Source of the DNA: Akkermansiaceae bacterium
Lineage (GTDB): Bacteria; Verrucomicrobiota; Verrucomicrobiia; Verrucomicrobiales; Akkermansiaceae
Reading direction: 5' to 3'
Assembly: GCA_029253285.1 (NCBI GenBank)
Contig: JAQWZU010000029.1
Coordinates: forward strand, 32,854-96,853
DNA length: 64,000 nucleotides
How positions within the stretch are numbered: position 1 is the stretch's first letter; the number at the start of each line of letters is the position of its first letter. Shown here piece by piece: positions 18,978 to 26,403 of this stretch. A program made the position numbers and the translations under genes. The notes under the pieces were generated by a model that worked only from the letters and a program-made list of their open reading frames with translations, made no database searches and had not been told where the DNA came from.

Positions 18978-20086
18978 GCGGAGTTTTCCTCCATTTGCCA
19001 CTGTTTCATCCCTCCGGCGACGTTGGTAACGTCGTCAAATCCATTGGCGAGCATCCATTCGGCGGCGCGGGCGCTGCGCATTCCTACGGCGCAGTGGACG
19101 AGGTATTTCGTGTCCTTGGGGAGACTGGCCGCGACCTTGGGCCATCCGCTGAGCGGCAGGAGCTGCGAGCCCTCGATGTGGGCCATGAAGTATTCGTCTT
19201 GCTCGCGGACATCGAGGAGGATACCTTCAAATCCCTCGGCGAGTATTTTACGAAGTTCGAGCGTTGAGATTTCGGGAACAGGTGACATTGGGCAGGATGG
19301 TTCGGTGTAGGAGACAGGTTCTTTGATGGTAGCATTTTCGCCGCAGAGCGGACAGTTGGGATCTTTCTTAATCTTAATTTCGCGAAATGAAGTGTCGAGC
19401 GCGCGGTAGTGAACCAAGCGTCCGAGTGGCGGCTTGCCAATTCCGGCGAGGAGCTTGATCGCTTCCATGGCCTGCAGGCTGCCAATGATTCCTGGGAGCA
19501 CGCCCAAGACTCCAGCCTCCGCTCATGTCGGGACGGCACCTTCGGGCGGTGGCTCGGGGAGCAGGCACCGGTAGCAGGGGCCACCGAGGTGTGGGGCGAA
19601 GACCGTGACCTGACCTTCGAATTGGGAGATGGCTCCGTGGATGAGAGGTTTCTTTTGAAAAAAGGCGGCGTCGTTGGCGCAAAAGCGGGTGGGGAAATTA
19701 TCGGAGCCGTCTAAGATTAGATCATAGCCGGAGAGCAGATCGAGACAGTTTCCGGTGTCGAAGCGTCCGGAATGTTCGATGATTTTGACGTGCGGGTTGA
19801 CCCTAGCGAGGCGATCGCGGGCGCTGGCGAGTTTTGGGGTGTCGGTTCGATCAGTGTCGTGAAGGATTTGGCGGTGGAGATTGGAGAGATCGACTTGATC
19901 GGGATCGATGAGGCCTATCGCGCCGACTCCGGCCGCCGCGAGGTAGAGGATCGCAGGGGAGCCCAGTCCGCCCGTGCCGATGCAGAGAATTGAGGAGTTT
20001 TTGAGGCGCTCCTGACCTTCCTCGCCAATTTCATCGAGCATGATCTGTCGGGAATAGCGGGTCGATTCATCGGGCGTGAGAGGCAT
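18974..20086 (-). CDS. moeB: MoeB/ThiF-type adenylyltransferase-rhodanese fusion with in-frame TGA (candidate selenoprotein)
   Basis: Read through one TGA, the gene encodes 370 residues. Residues 1-240 are an E1-like domain: IGTGGLGSPAILYLAAAGVG binds ATP, zinc Cys pairs lie at CYRC (171/174) and CPLC (245/248). Residues 270-370 are a rhodanese domain with catalytic Cys332 (HCAVGMRSARAAEWM). Such fusions activate the C-terminus of ThiS/MoaD-like sulfur carriers and load sulfur for molybdopterin, thiamine or related cofactors. Codon 188 (19523-19525) is TGA in VPT-x-AEAGVLGVLPG, where relatives have Cys. Both flanks are intact and in the same frame, and a SECIS-like hairpin follows, so selenocysteine insertion is likely; a nonsense mutation or a sequencing error are the alternatives. 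Plain termination would yield 187 residues without the second zinc pair. Confidence 0.85.
19490..19509 (-). promoter_or_regulatory. Candidate bacterial SECIS hairpin after the moeB TGA
   Basis: In the mRNA, UCUUGGG pairs with CCCAGGA (seven pairs, one G-U) around the six-base loop CGUGCU. The hairpin starts 13 bases after the UGA, and the loop starts 20 bases after it. That satisfies the usual bacterial SECIS rules as I know them: loop about 16-37 bases from the UGA and a G within the first two loop bases. The hairpin lies in coding sequence, as bacterial SECIS elements do. Confidence 0.5.
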
Positions 20087-20162
20087 GGGGAAACGATGTC
20101 TTTGCGGAGAGGATATTCAAGGAACGATTGCGGGTCCTTTACGAGAGTGATAGATCTTTGGT

Positions 20163-21008
20163 GTGAAAGTCGCTATTGTTGCCCATCCTTATAAGCCTGA
20201 TGCGCCCGTTGCTGTGGTGAGGGTCCGTGATAGCCTGATAAAAAGGGGGATTGAAGTGGTTCTCGAAGAGGAGACTGCCAAGTTGGTGCATGAAGAGGGA
20301 TTGGCTGATTTTTCAGATCAATGTGATTTAGTGATCTCTCTGGGGGGTGATGGAACCTTGCTTGAAACGCTCCATCGGATTGGTCCGACGGATTTGCCGA
20401 TCGCTGGCGTGAATATCGGAACGCTAGGATTTTTGACAGCCTGCACTGACGAGGAGATCGATTCGCTCAGTGATCATTTGGCTTCTGGTGAGCCAAATAT
20501 TGTCGAGCGGAGTATGCTGCAGGTGGAAATGATCGAGGAAAGCGGCAAACCCCGGCAATTTTTGGCGCTCAATGAAGTCGTCTTGATGCGGGGTGAGACC
20601 GGGCGCTTGGTTTCATTGGAAGCCCGGGTCGATGGCGAGATTTTGAATCATTATCGGGCTGACGGCTTGATTGTGGCAACACCGACCGGTTCGACAGCCT
20701 ATTCCATGGCGGCTGGTGGGCCACTCCTGGGACCACATGCCGGAGTGTTTGTGATCACCCCGATTTGTCCGCACAGCATGAGTAACCGTTCGCTGGTGGT
20801 GGGCGATAATTCCATTATCGAACTTTCTCCCTGTGGAGGCGGCAAAGAGCCTATTCTATTCTCGGTCGATGGACGCGATATTTTGCGAATCGCGAAGGAC
20901 AGCGTGGTGAGAGTCTCCTGTCACCCGCAGACCTTGCGACTCGTCCGGTTGCCCGGCCATTCATTTTACGAAACCCTGCGGAAGAAGCTCCACTGGCACG
21001 GAGGGTAG
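20163..21008 (+). CDS. nadK: NAD kinase
   Basis: The 281-residue protein phosphorylates NAD to NADP. It shows the family motifs LVISLGGDGTLLETL (GGDG at 61-64), GVNIGTLGFLTA, the LNEVVLMRG block, and the TPTGSTAYSMAAGGPLLGP motif of the C-terminal beta domain. The start is GTG at 20163, directly giving MKVAIVAHPY, normal for the family. It is divergent from the MoeB-like gene with a 76-base gap and stands alone. Confidence 0.97.
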   Translation: MKVAIVAHPYKPDAPVAVVRVRDSLIKRGIEVVLEEETAKLVHEEGLADFSDQCDLVISLGGDGTLLETLHRIGPTDLPIAGVNIGTLGFLTACTDEEIDSLSDHLASGEPNIVERSMLQVEMIEESGKPRQFLALNEVVLMRGETGRLVSLEARVDGEILNHYRADGLIVATPTGSTAYSMAAGGPLLGPHAGVFVITPICPHSMSNRSLVVGDNSIIELSPCGGGKEPILFSVDGRDILRIAKDSVVRVSCHPQTLRLVRLPGHSFYETLRKKLHWHGG

Positions 21009-21015
21009 TTTGCTG

Positions 21016-21513
21016 TCACCAGCCCATTTCGGCCAGGCGAAGAGAGAATTCCTTTTCCTCTCCTTCGTAGTCGATGAGATAGTTGCCAGCCGCGCCACTT
21101 GGATTGGTGAGTTGCACGCCCATGGCCCGGAAGCGGGGAGCGTCAGCGCCACTGCCCTCAGCGGTTTGGTAGTATTTGATCCTTTTGCCCATGATGGTGG
21201 CGGAGCGAAAGACTTGCGGCTTGGAAGTTGGAATAAAATTTCCATTCACAAGCTTTTGCCCCTCCACATTTGGAGGGTATTGGTGCGAAGCCCACATGCT
21301 TTTTTTTGCTAAAATAGTGAGGCGATTCGACGAGTAGGACGGATTGGTATAGGTCAGCCGGAATCCATCGGATGTTTGCTCGCTCACCGGTTTGCCCCAG
21401 GATTTCTGAAGGGCCCGGTTGTGGAGTGTTGGAACTGGCCCGGCGGATTTGGCCGGTCCGGTGGAACATTGTGTCAGAATGGGGAGGAAGAATAACAGGA
21501 TGTATGTCTTCAT
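21016..21513 (-). CDS. Putative lipoprotein (165 aa)
   Basis: A type II signal peptide, MKTYILLFFLPILTQC, has the lipobox LTQC with acylation at Cys16. The mature part is small, has no membrane segment and ends in LIDYEGEEKEFSLRLAEMGW. I do not recognise a family. It converges on nadK with a gap of seven bases. About 190 bases upstream (21514-21703) hold no gene I can support. Confidence 0.7.
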   Translation of the reverse strand: MKTYILLFFLPILTQCSTGPAKSAGPVPTLHNRALQKSWGKPVSEQTSDGFRLTYTNPSYSSNRLTILAKKSMWASHQYPPNVEGQKLVNGNFIPTSKPQVFRSATIMGKRIKYYQTAEGSGADAPRFRAMGVQLTNPSGAAGNYLIDYEGEEKEFSLRLAEMGW

Positions 21514-21703
21514 GGAGAATTAATCTACACGTAGGTTGCAATTCCTCCAGAAAAAGTGACCGCGACCTTCGTAGGCAGGAAGGTGATTTCCATAGCGTGG
21601 ATAAGTCAGTTGTTGGTGTTTATTGCTGATCTTGAAACTCGATAAGCGCAAAAAACGCAGAGCGTGATGCCCTACGTTTGAGAAAATTAAATTCCTTTAG
21701 AGC

Positions 21704-21940
21704 TTAGCGGTAGTAAACCGGCTGCTGTTGCTGGGGAGCGTTGGCATATCCGGCAAGTCCACCGGCTCCGGCTCCGATGGCAGCACCTTCGGCGGCGTGT
21801 CCGGATTGGTGTCCGATGACTGCTCCAAGGCCTGCTCCGAGGAGCGCTCCTCCGGCAGCTTGCTGGCTCGGAGTTCCTTGGCAGCTTGAGAAAAGTGCAG
21901 TCGAAACGATAGCGCTGAGGGTCAGTAGTGTCTTTTTCAT
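21704..21940 (-). CDS. Small glycine-zipper lipoprotein
   Basis: The 78-residue protein has a lipoprotein signal with acceptor Cys20 (TALFSSCQG). The body is a glycine-zipper repeat, GGALLGAGLGAVIGHQSG and GAAIGAGAGGLAGYA, as in outer-membrane glycine-zipper (YMGG/OsmB-like) proteins, and ends in a Gln-rich tail. These hydrophobic helices are thought to pack within membranes. No partner is evident nearby. Confidence 0.8.
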   Translation of the reverse strand: MKKTLLTLSAIVSTALFSSCQGTPSQQAAGGALLGAGLGAVIGHQSGHAAEGAAIGAGAGGLAGYANAPQQQQPVYYR

Positions 21941-22086
21941 AAATGGTAGTTTGTTTAATTTAGCGGTATCTGTATGATCGCTTTTGTTTGTCGAATATTC
22001 ATGTAAATATACAAAATTTTTCGTCAGCGCAGTTTGATCGGCCTGATTCGATAGGTTAAGGTAGGGTCTGCCTCTAAATTAGGGCG

Positions 22087-23247
22087 TTAATGCGATCTGG
22101 CATCGCGGAGCCTCGATAGAGTCGTCAAGGCGTATCCCGTTCCGTAAGGTTGATGGTAATCGTAGAGCGGGTAATCCCACCAGGAGCCGTCTTTTTCCTG
22201 TTTGCTTAAAATATGCCGGGATAGATGGGGGATGAATTCCTGCCGGTCTTTGGGATCGAGCATGAGGAGACATTCCGTGGCATAGTAAAATCCGTAATAG
22301 TAGAAGTAGCCTGAGATCGAAAAATGAGTCTCATGGGGAACGGGGCGCTTTCGGCCAATGTCAAACCATCCCTCGCGGAGACAGAGTCGCCGAAGCCAGT
22401 GCTGGATCAATTCATCGGTGACCCGTTTATCACCAAACTTGCGCATGGCGGCGAAGCAGACCTGGGTGCGCCCGAGGGAACCCGCCGGGCGGTTGATGCC
22501 GGAGCGAGGGCGGAGGCGATGATCAAGCGAGTAGACAAAAGACCAGTCGGCGGTTTTTTGTTGTTCGATGGAACGGAGTCCTCGTTTTACTTCGCGGGCG
22601 GGAGGACCGATTCCCATCGTCTCTTCCGCTTCTTTCATCGCGAGAAGAACAGTGGCCGTAGTGAATGAGGTGGGGATGCCGGAGAAGTGACTTGTGAAAC
22701 CATCGAAATCCAAATAGCCCCAACCGCCACGAACATCTTCGGTTTTGTTCAGCATCTGGAATTGTAATTCCGCGAGCTGTTTCAATCGGGAGCGTTTTGC
22801 TTCATCATTTTCGTGATAGTTGTAGAGCGCAGAAATGGCTCTCAGGCCATAGGCGTGTCCCCAGACATTGTAGGTTGTGGTCGGGTCGACATGGCGGAGC
22901 TTGGGGAGCTTTTCAAAGAACCATTTTTCGCCCTTTGCGATGGCCGCTTTGGTCTCAGGTCGCTGGTCTTTGCTGTCGAGAAGACCGGCCAACGCCAAGG
23001 CCGATGCGCCACTGCGAAAGGCGAGGTGGGCTTCAGGGACCGGAGCATAAATATTGAGACCTTTGGTTCTTGTCGGCCCGCCCCAAGAGCCGTCTTTGTT
23101 TTGCTTTCCGATGAGGTAATCAACCCCTCGTTTAATTGAGGTCTCCAATTCACCCTCTTTAATTGGTTCGACCTCTTTGAGTGGGGCCAGTTTTTTTTGC
23201 TCCGAAAAAAGCGGAGAGAGGAAAAGGAAGAAGATCAGGAAGCGCAT
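22087..23247 (-). CDS. Exported alpha/alpha-toroid (prenyltransferase/squalene-cyclase-like) repeat protein
   Basis: A signal peptide (MRFLIFFLFLSPLFSEQ) precedes 370 residues of alpha/alpha-toroid repeats with the QnkDGSWG signature: YLIGKQNKDGSWGGP near residue 50 and SKQEKDGSWWDYP near the end. The Asp-rich catalytic motif of squalene-hopene cyclases (DXDD) is absent, so it is probably not a terpene cyclase but a binding or structural relative, a type frequent in Planctomycetes and Verrucomicrobia. It is the last gene of a three-gene operon, six bases after the adaptor gene. Confidence 0.8.
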   Translation of the reverse strand: MRFLIFFLFLSPLFSEQKKLAPLKEVEPIKEGELETSIKRGVDYLIGKQNKDGSWGGPTRTKGLNIYAPVPEAHLAFRSGASALALAGLLDSKDQRPETKAAIAKGEKWFFEKLPKLRHVDPTTTYNVWGHAYGLRAISALYNYHENDEAKRSRLKQLAELQFQMLNKTEDVRGGWGYLDFDGFTSHFSGIPTSFTTATVLLAMKEAEETMGIGPPAREVKRGLRSIEQQKTADWSFVYSLDHRLRPRSGINRPAGSLGRTQVCFAAMRKFGDKRVTDELIQHWLRRLCLREGWFDIGRKRPVPHETHFSISGYFYYYGFYYATECLLMLDPKDRQEFIPHLSRHILSKQEKDGSWWDYPLYDYHQPYGTGYALTTLSRLRDARSH

Positions 23248-23253
23248 TTGATC

Positions 23254-24651
23254 CTACTCTGAAGCTGGCAGAAGGATGACTTGATCGGCGGCGATGCCTT
23301 CCAGAATCTCCACGTGGTCTCCCGAGGTTTTCCCTAATTTCACCTCGCGGACCTCGTCTGAGCCGTCAGCCATTTTTAGACGAATGGTGGATTTGTCCCC
23401 TTCGGTTTTCACGGCGCTTTTGGGGACCGTGAGGGCCTTTTCATTGCGGTAGGTGATGAGCTTTACTTTGGCTTTCATGCCACCGACCAAAGGAGAGTCT
23501 TTCGGCAGAGTCACTTTCATGGAGAGTTTATATTTCCCGTCTGCCCCCGGGATGTGGTCGAGACTTGTGATTTCAACCGGGAATGAGGTAGTGCCGATGC
23601 CATCCACTTCAGCGCTGCCCTTGTTTCCTGACGCAAGTTGTAAGCGCTGGTTTTGACCGACTGCTCCGTGAAGATTAAGCGAAACTCCGTTGGTAACAAA
23701 TGAAACCAGAGCGGTCTTTGCGGGGGCGGTGCCGTTGACGAAGAGGAATTTTGAAGTTCCGCCTAGGCTCCATGAGCGTCTGGAAATTTCTCCGTAAAAA
23801 ATATGCCCGTCAGCTGGCGCCTTAAATGTCAGCCATTTCGCATCAGCTTCGAGCTCTTCAAGCTTTTTGTCAGCTTCGGTATCTTGTCGTTTTTGTTTAG
23901 CGACGGCGTGTCGTTTTTCCTCAAGTATTCGCGGGAGGTTCAGCTTGGCTGTATCGAACGAAAGCTTGGCAGCATCGAATGCGCGCTCCAAGTCGACGGC
24001 TTGTTCCGGGATGGTTTTTTTTAGTGTTCGCGCGGTGGAAAGTTCCATTTTTTCGAGGCTGAACCTGGCAGTTTCCACGGAGGAACGTTGGCGCTTGAGA
24101 ATAATTTCTTCGGTCTCTTCCGTCACGCCGTCCTCTTTATACATTTGCAGGAGCTGTTTCAGCTCCTCCTCGACATATTCGAGACTGCGCTTCGTTCGTG
24201 AGAGACTTTCGCGGGCATTCTTTTCCTGAATCGCCCGGCTGGTTTTCTTGAAGTAGTCTAATGACTCCTGATGGCGTTCGAAGGCGATTTCTTCTCCTTC
24301 AAGTAAACGGGGCGTGGTGATTTCGAGGTCAGCCAATTCGCGTTCGGCCCGAGCCAAAGCGATCTTGCGGGTCGCGACGGCCTTCTTGCTTTCCGCGAGG
24401 AGCTTGTCGTAGTCCTCGTGATCGAAGGCAACGATGGTTTGGCCCTTTTTCACCGCCGCACCGTGAGGAAGAAGCTCTTTGATTTCGAATTTGCTCCACT
24501 GCTCTGGATACAGCTTATGAACGACAACATCGTTGGGAAGGAAGGTGGCGTCGATGGATAAGCTGGTTTCGAATGGTGAGCTTTTGACGACGTGCTCGCT
24601 GGCTGAGAGCACGGCAGTTCCGAGAAAAGAAAAAAGAAAGGTTTTCGTCAT
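23254..24651 (-). CDS. HlyD-like periplasmic adaptor protein
   Basis: The 465-residue protein has an N-terminal signal (MTKTFLFSFLGTAVLSAS), a biotinyl-lipoyl half-motif (LLPHGAAVKKGQTIVAFDHE), a long coiled-coil hairpin (about residues 85-260, rich in Glu/Lys/Arg/Leu), the second lipoyl half (FKAPADGHIFYGEI) and a beta-barrel end (VPKSAVKTEGDKSTIRLK). This is the layout of membrane-fusion proteins of tripartite exporters. No ABC or RND pump and no TolC-type gene accompanies it. The ATG at 24651 was chosen since it opens the signal peptide; it lies ten bases past the preceding stop. Confidence 0.85.
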   Translation of the reverse strand: MTKTFLFSFLGTAVLSASEHVVKSSPFETSLSIDATFLPNDVVVHKLYPEQWSKFEIKELLPHGAAVKKGQTIVAFDHEDYDKLLAESKKAVATRKIALARAERELADLEITTPRLLEGEEIAFERHQESLDYFKKTSRAIQEKNARESLSRTKRSLEYVEEELKQLLQMYKEDGVTEETEEIILKRQRSSVETARFSLEKMELSTARTLKKTIPEQAVDLERAFDAAKLSFDTAKLNLPRILEEKRHAVAKQKRQDTEADKKLEELEADAKWLTFKAPADGHIFYGEISRRSWSLGGTSKFLFVNGTAPAKTALVSFVTNGVSLNLHGAVGQNQRLQLASGNKGSAEVDGIGTTSFPVEITSLDHIPGADGKYKLSMKVTLPKDSPLVGGMKAKVKLITYRNEKALTVPKSAVKTEGDKSTIRLKMADGSDEVREVKLGKTSGDHVEILEGIAADQVILLPASE

Positions 24652-24661
24652 GTTGGTTGGC

Positions 24662-25336
24662 TTAGTGTCTGCGTTGATAACTGCCTTTCCTGGCGAGGTA
24701 AAGGGTGCGATTTTTTTTTGATTTTCCAGAAAGCGGGACGAGATCAGAGACGACCTCAAATCCTGTTTTGCGGAGTTCTTTTTCCAGCGCGGGGTCCGGT
24801 CGGTTCATCACGAGTCCGAGAAGGCCGCCGTGTTTGAGTCTTTCGTTTAGAATTGCAAGGAAGTTGCTCGAGGCGAATGACCAACCCTTTGGTGCGAGAG
24901 TGTTGAGGTGGTCCAGGTCGGCAACAACCGCTTGAACGCCGCTGAATTCTTCCGAGAGAGGCTCGAAGGGGGACCTATGATCGAAATAGACCCGTTCATC
25001 ATCGAGGGGATCGGTTGGTAGGTGTTTTGAAATCCAGTCAGGGAGCTTGCTTGATTCCGGCAGAATGACAAAGGACGCCTTTTGTTGGGGAAGTGCCTCT
25101 CGAGCGGCTGCGATGGAGTGACCGAAACCCAGACCGAGAAAAACAATACGTGGCTGGCGGGCCGGGCGGAATGGTTTGGCGACGAGTTCGACCAGCTTGC
25201 GGTTGGAGTATCCAAGGTGGCTGGCGTCGATTTGATTACCGCTGCACTCAAGAAAGTAGCGCCCGTCGTGCTCGATGAGATCGAGGGGAAGCTGAGTACA
25301 GGATTGGGACTGCTCGATGAAATTGCGGGGTTTCAT
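24662..25336 (-). CDS. Spermidine-synthase-like methyltransferase-fold protein
   Basis: The 224-residue cytoplasmic protein has a Rossmann-like core: RIVFLGLGFGHSIAAARE (nucleotide-binding glycine loop), VVADLDHLNTLAPKG, and ERLKHGGLLGLVM. The layout resembles spermidine synthase-like or other class I methyltransferases, but the acidic active-site pattern of true spermidine synthases is not clear, so the substrate is unknown. It is first in the operon with the adaptor and the toroid protein. Confidence 0.7.
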   Translation of the reverse strand: MKPRNFIEQSQSCTQLPLDLIEHDGRYFLECSGNQIDASHLGYSNRKLVELVAKPFRPARQPRIVFLGLGFGHSIAAAREALPQQKASFVILPESSKLPDWISKHLPTDPLDDERVYFDHRSPFEPLSEEFSGVQAVVADLDHLNTLAPKGWSFASSNFLAILNERLKHGGLLGLVMNRPDPALEKELRKTGFEVVSDLVPLSGKSKKNRTLYLARKGSYQRRH

Positions 25337-25473
25337 TAGGTATTTCGCGGAATTGCTCCGTGATGGGGAGGGTTGTCTTGTCAGATGGTGAGATAATCCA
25401 GTAGAAAAATTCGCAATGAGATTGAGATGGGGTGGTGAGGCAGGTATTCATCTCCGCGTATTTGACAGTGAGG

Positions 25474-25584
25474 TGTGAATAAGTCGTCGGGTTGATCTGT
25501 CTTGATTGCTGTAAAACGCCTGATTTTATAACCTCAACGAGCTCTATTCGCAATTTATTCACATGGTGAATGAATTGTGAATAG
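25474..25584. other. Cluster of DnaA-box-like sites in an AT-rich gap
   Basis: The gap 25337-25671 has no gene I can support. It holds two exact matches to TTATNCACA (25474-25482 on minus, 25555-25563 on plus, both TTATTCACA) and one near match, CTATTCACA, at 25576-25584 on minus. Genes left of it run mostly leftwards and genes right of it mostly rightwards for several kb. It could be an origin-like or DnaA-regulated site, or chance. Confidence 0.3.
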
Positions 25585-25672
25585 TTGAGAAAAGCGGGGG
25601 ATAAGAAAATCTCGCGTCTTTGTCCTTGCACCTTGGGCCTAAATAATTAGCTTCTGCGCGCACCGCAAGTTG

Positions 25673-25748
25673 GTGGCCGTAGCTCAGTTGGTAGAGCCCC
25701 TGATTGTGATTCAGGTTGTCGCGGGTTCAAGTCCCGTCGGTCGCCCCA
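25673..25748 (+). tRNA. tRNA-His (anticodon GTG)
   Basis: The cloverleaf is complete: acceptor GTGGCCG / CGGTCGC, D-arm with GCTCAGTTGGTAGAGC, anticodon stem-loop CTGATTGTGATTCAG, T-arm GCGGGTTCAAGTCCCGT and encoded CCA. Base 25672 is G and the discriminator is C, giving the G-1:C73 pair that marks histidine tRNAs. Confidence 0.97.
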
Positions 25749-25753
25749 TTCTT

Positions 25754-25788
25754 AAAAAGCCGCTTCTCTTTGTGAGGAGCGGCTTTTT
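25754..25788 (+). terminator. Terminator of tRNA-His, probably bidirectional
   Basis: AAAAAGCCGCT pairs with AGCGGCTTTTT, with an inner CTC/GAG stem and a five-base loop. It lies six bases past the tRNA and just past the stop of the minus-strand gene that ends at 25795; the A and T tracts on both sides allow both directions. Confidence 0.9.
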
Positions 25789-25794
25789 CCTGAT

Positions 25795-26403
25795 CTAGAG
25801 CGATTGTTGGAAGTCTTTGACCTTTTGGCGGGTGAGGAGGATCCAGGACGTAATGGGATAGATCATCATAATGAAAGCCCCGGCCACACCGCCGAATTTG
25901 TAGACTAGGCAGAGACTCTTTATGATGGCCTCGTTAGCGCCGGATACCCCGTCGCAAAAGGTCTGATAGGCTGGAAAGGCGATGGTGATGATCAGGATGA
26001 TTGAGGCGATCTTGGCGATGATTGAGAGAAGACTGTATTTGTGGGAAAGCCCGACGCCCCAGCGGGCGTTGAGAAGCATGGCGAGGCCGCTGGTCAAGAG
26101 CATGGTGGCCAGGATCACGCTGAAAATCTCGAAGTAGAGGTTCAGCGAGAGCGCCTTGTCGAGAGCTTCGAGCGCTTCCGGAGTAAATTCGGCGGGAGCT
26201 TCCTTGTCTTGTTGAAATGACTGGAGGATGGAGGTTCTGGGATTGTTTGAATCTAGTTTGTTGAAAATGATTCCTCCAAATCCCACCGTGGCGACCAAAA
26301 AGTGCAGGATCCCGAAGACCGTAACTTGAGAGGGCTTTGGGACCAGAGGTGAAACGCCATTGACCAGGGTTTCAGACTCCGGAGCTTGGTAGGGATTATC
26401 CAT
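25795..26403 (-). CDS. Membrane protein with NPYQAP N-terminus
   Basis: The 202-residue protein begins MDNPYQAPESETL, a start common to many small membrane proteins of Planctomycetes and Verrucomicrobia. About four hydrophobic helices follow (near residues 27-46, 95-115, 127-147 and 168-190), with a hydrophilic loop after the first. No catalytic motif is seen, and the function is unknown. Its ATG overlaps the tyrS start region on the other strand (CATG at 26401-26404). Confidence 0.75.
   Translation of the reverse strand: MDNPYQAPESETLVNGVSPLVPKPSQVTVFGILHFLVATVGFGGIIFNKLDSNNPRTSILQSFQQDKEAPAEFTPEALEALDKALSLNLYFEIFSVILATMLLTSGLAMLLNARWGVGLSHKYSLLSIIAKIASIILIITIAFPAYQTFCDGVSGANEAIIKSLCLVYKFGGVAGAFIMMIYPITSWILLTRQKVKDFQQSL

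Noticed and set aside
22087..23247. Squalene-hopene cyclase
   Set aside because: QnkDGSWG-type repeats are present but the DXDD catalytic motif is absent and the protein is exported and too short.
25248..25631. Minus-strand frame of 127 codons between the methyltransferase-fold gene and tRNA-His
   Set aside because: It overlaps the start of a better gene and has no domain or signal; the gap looks regulatory instead.
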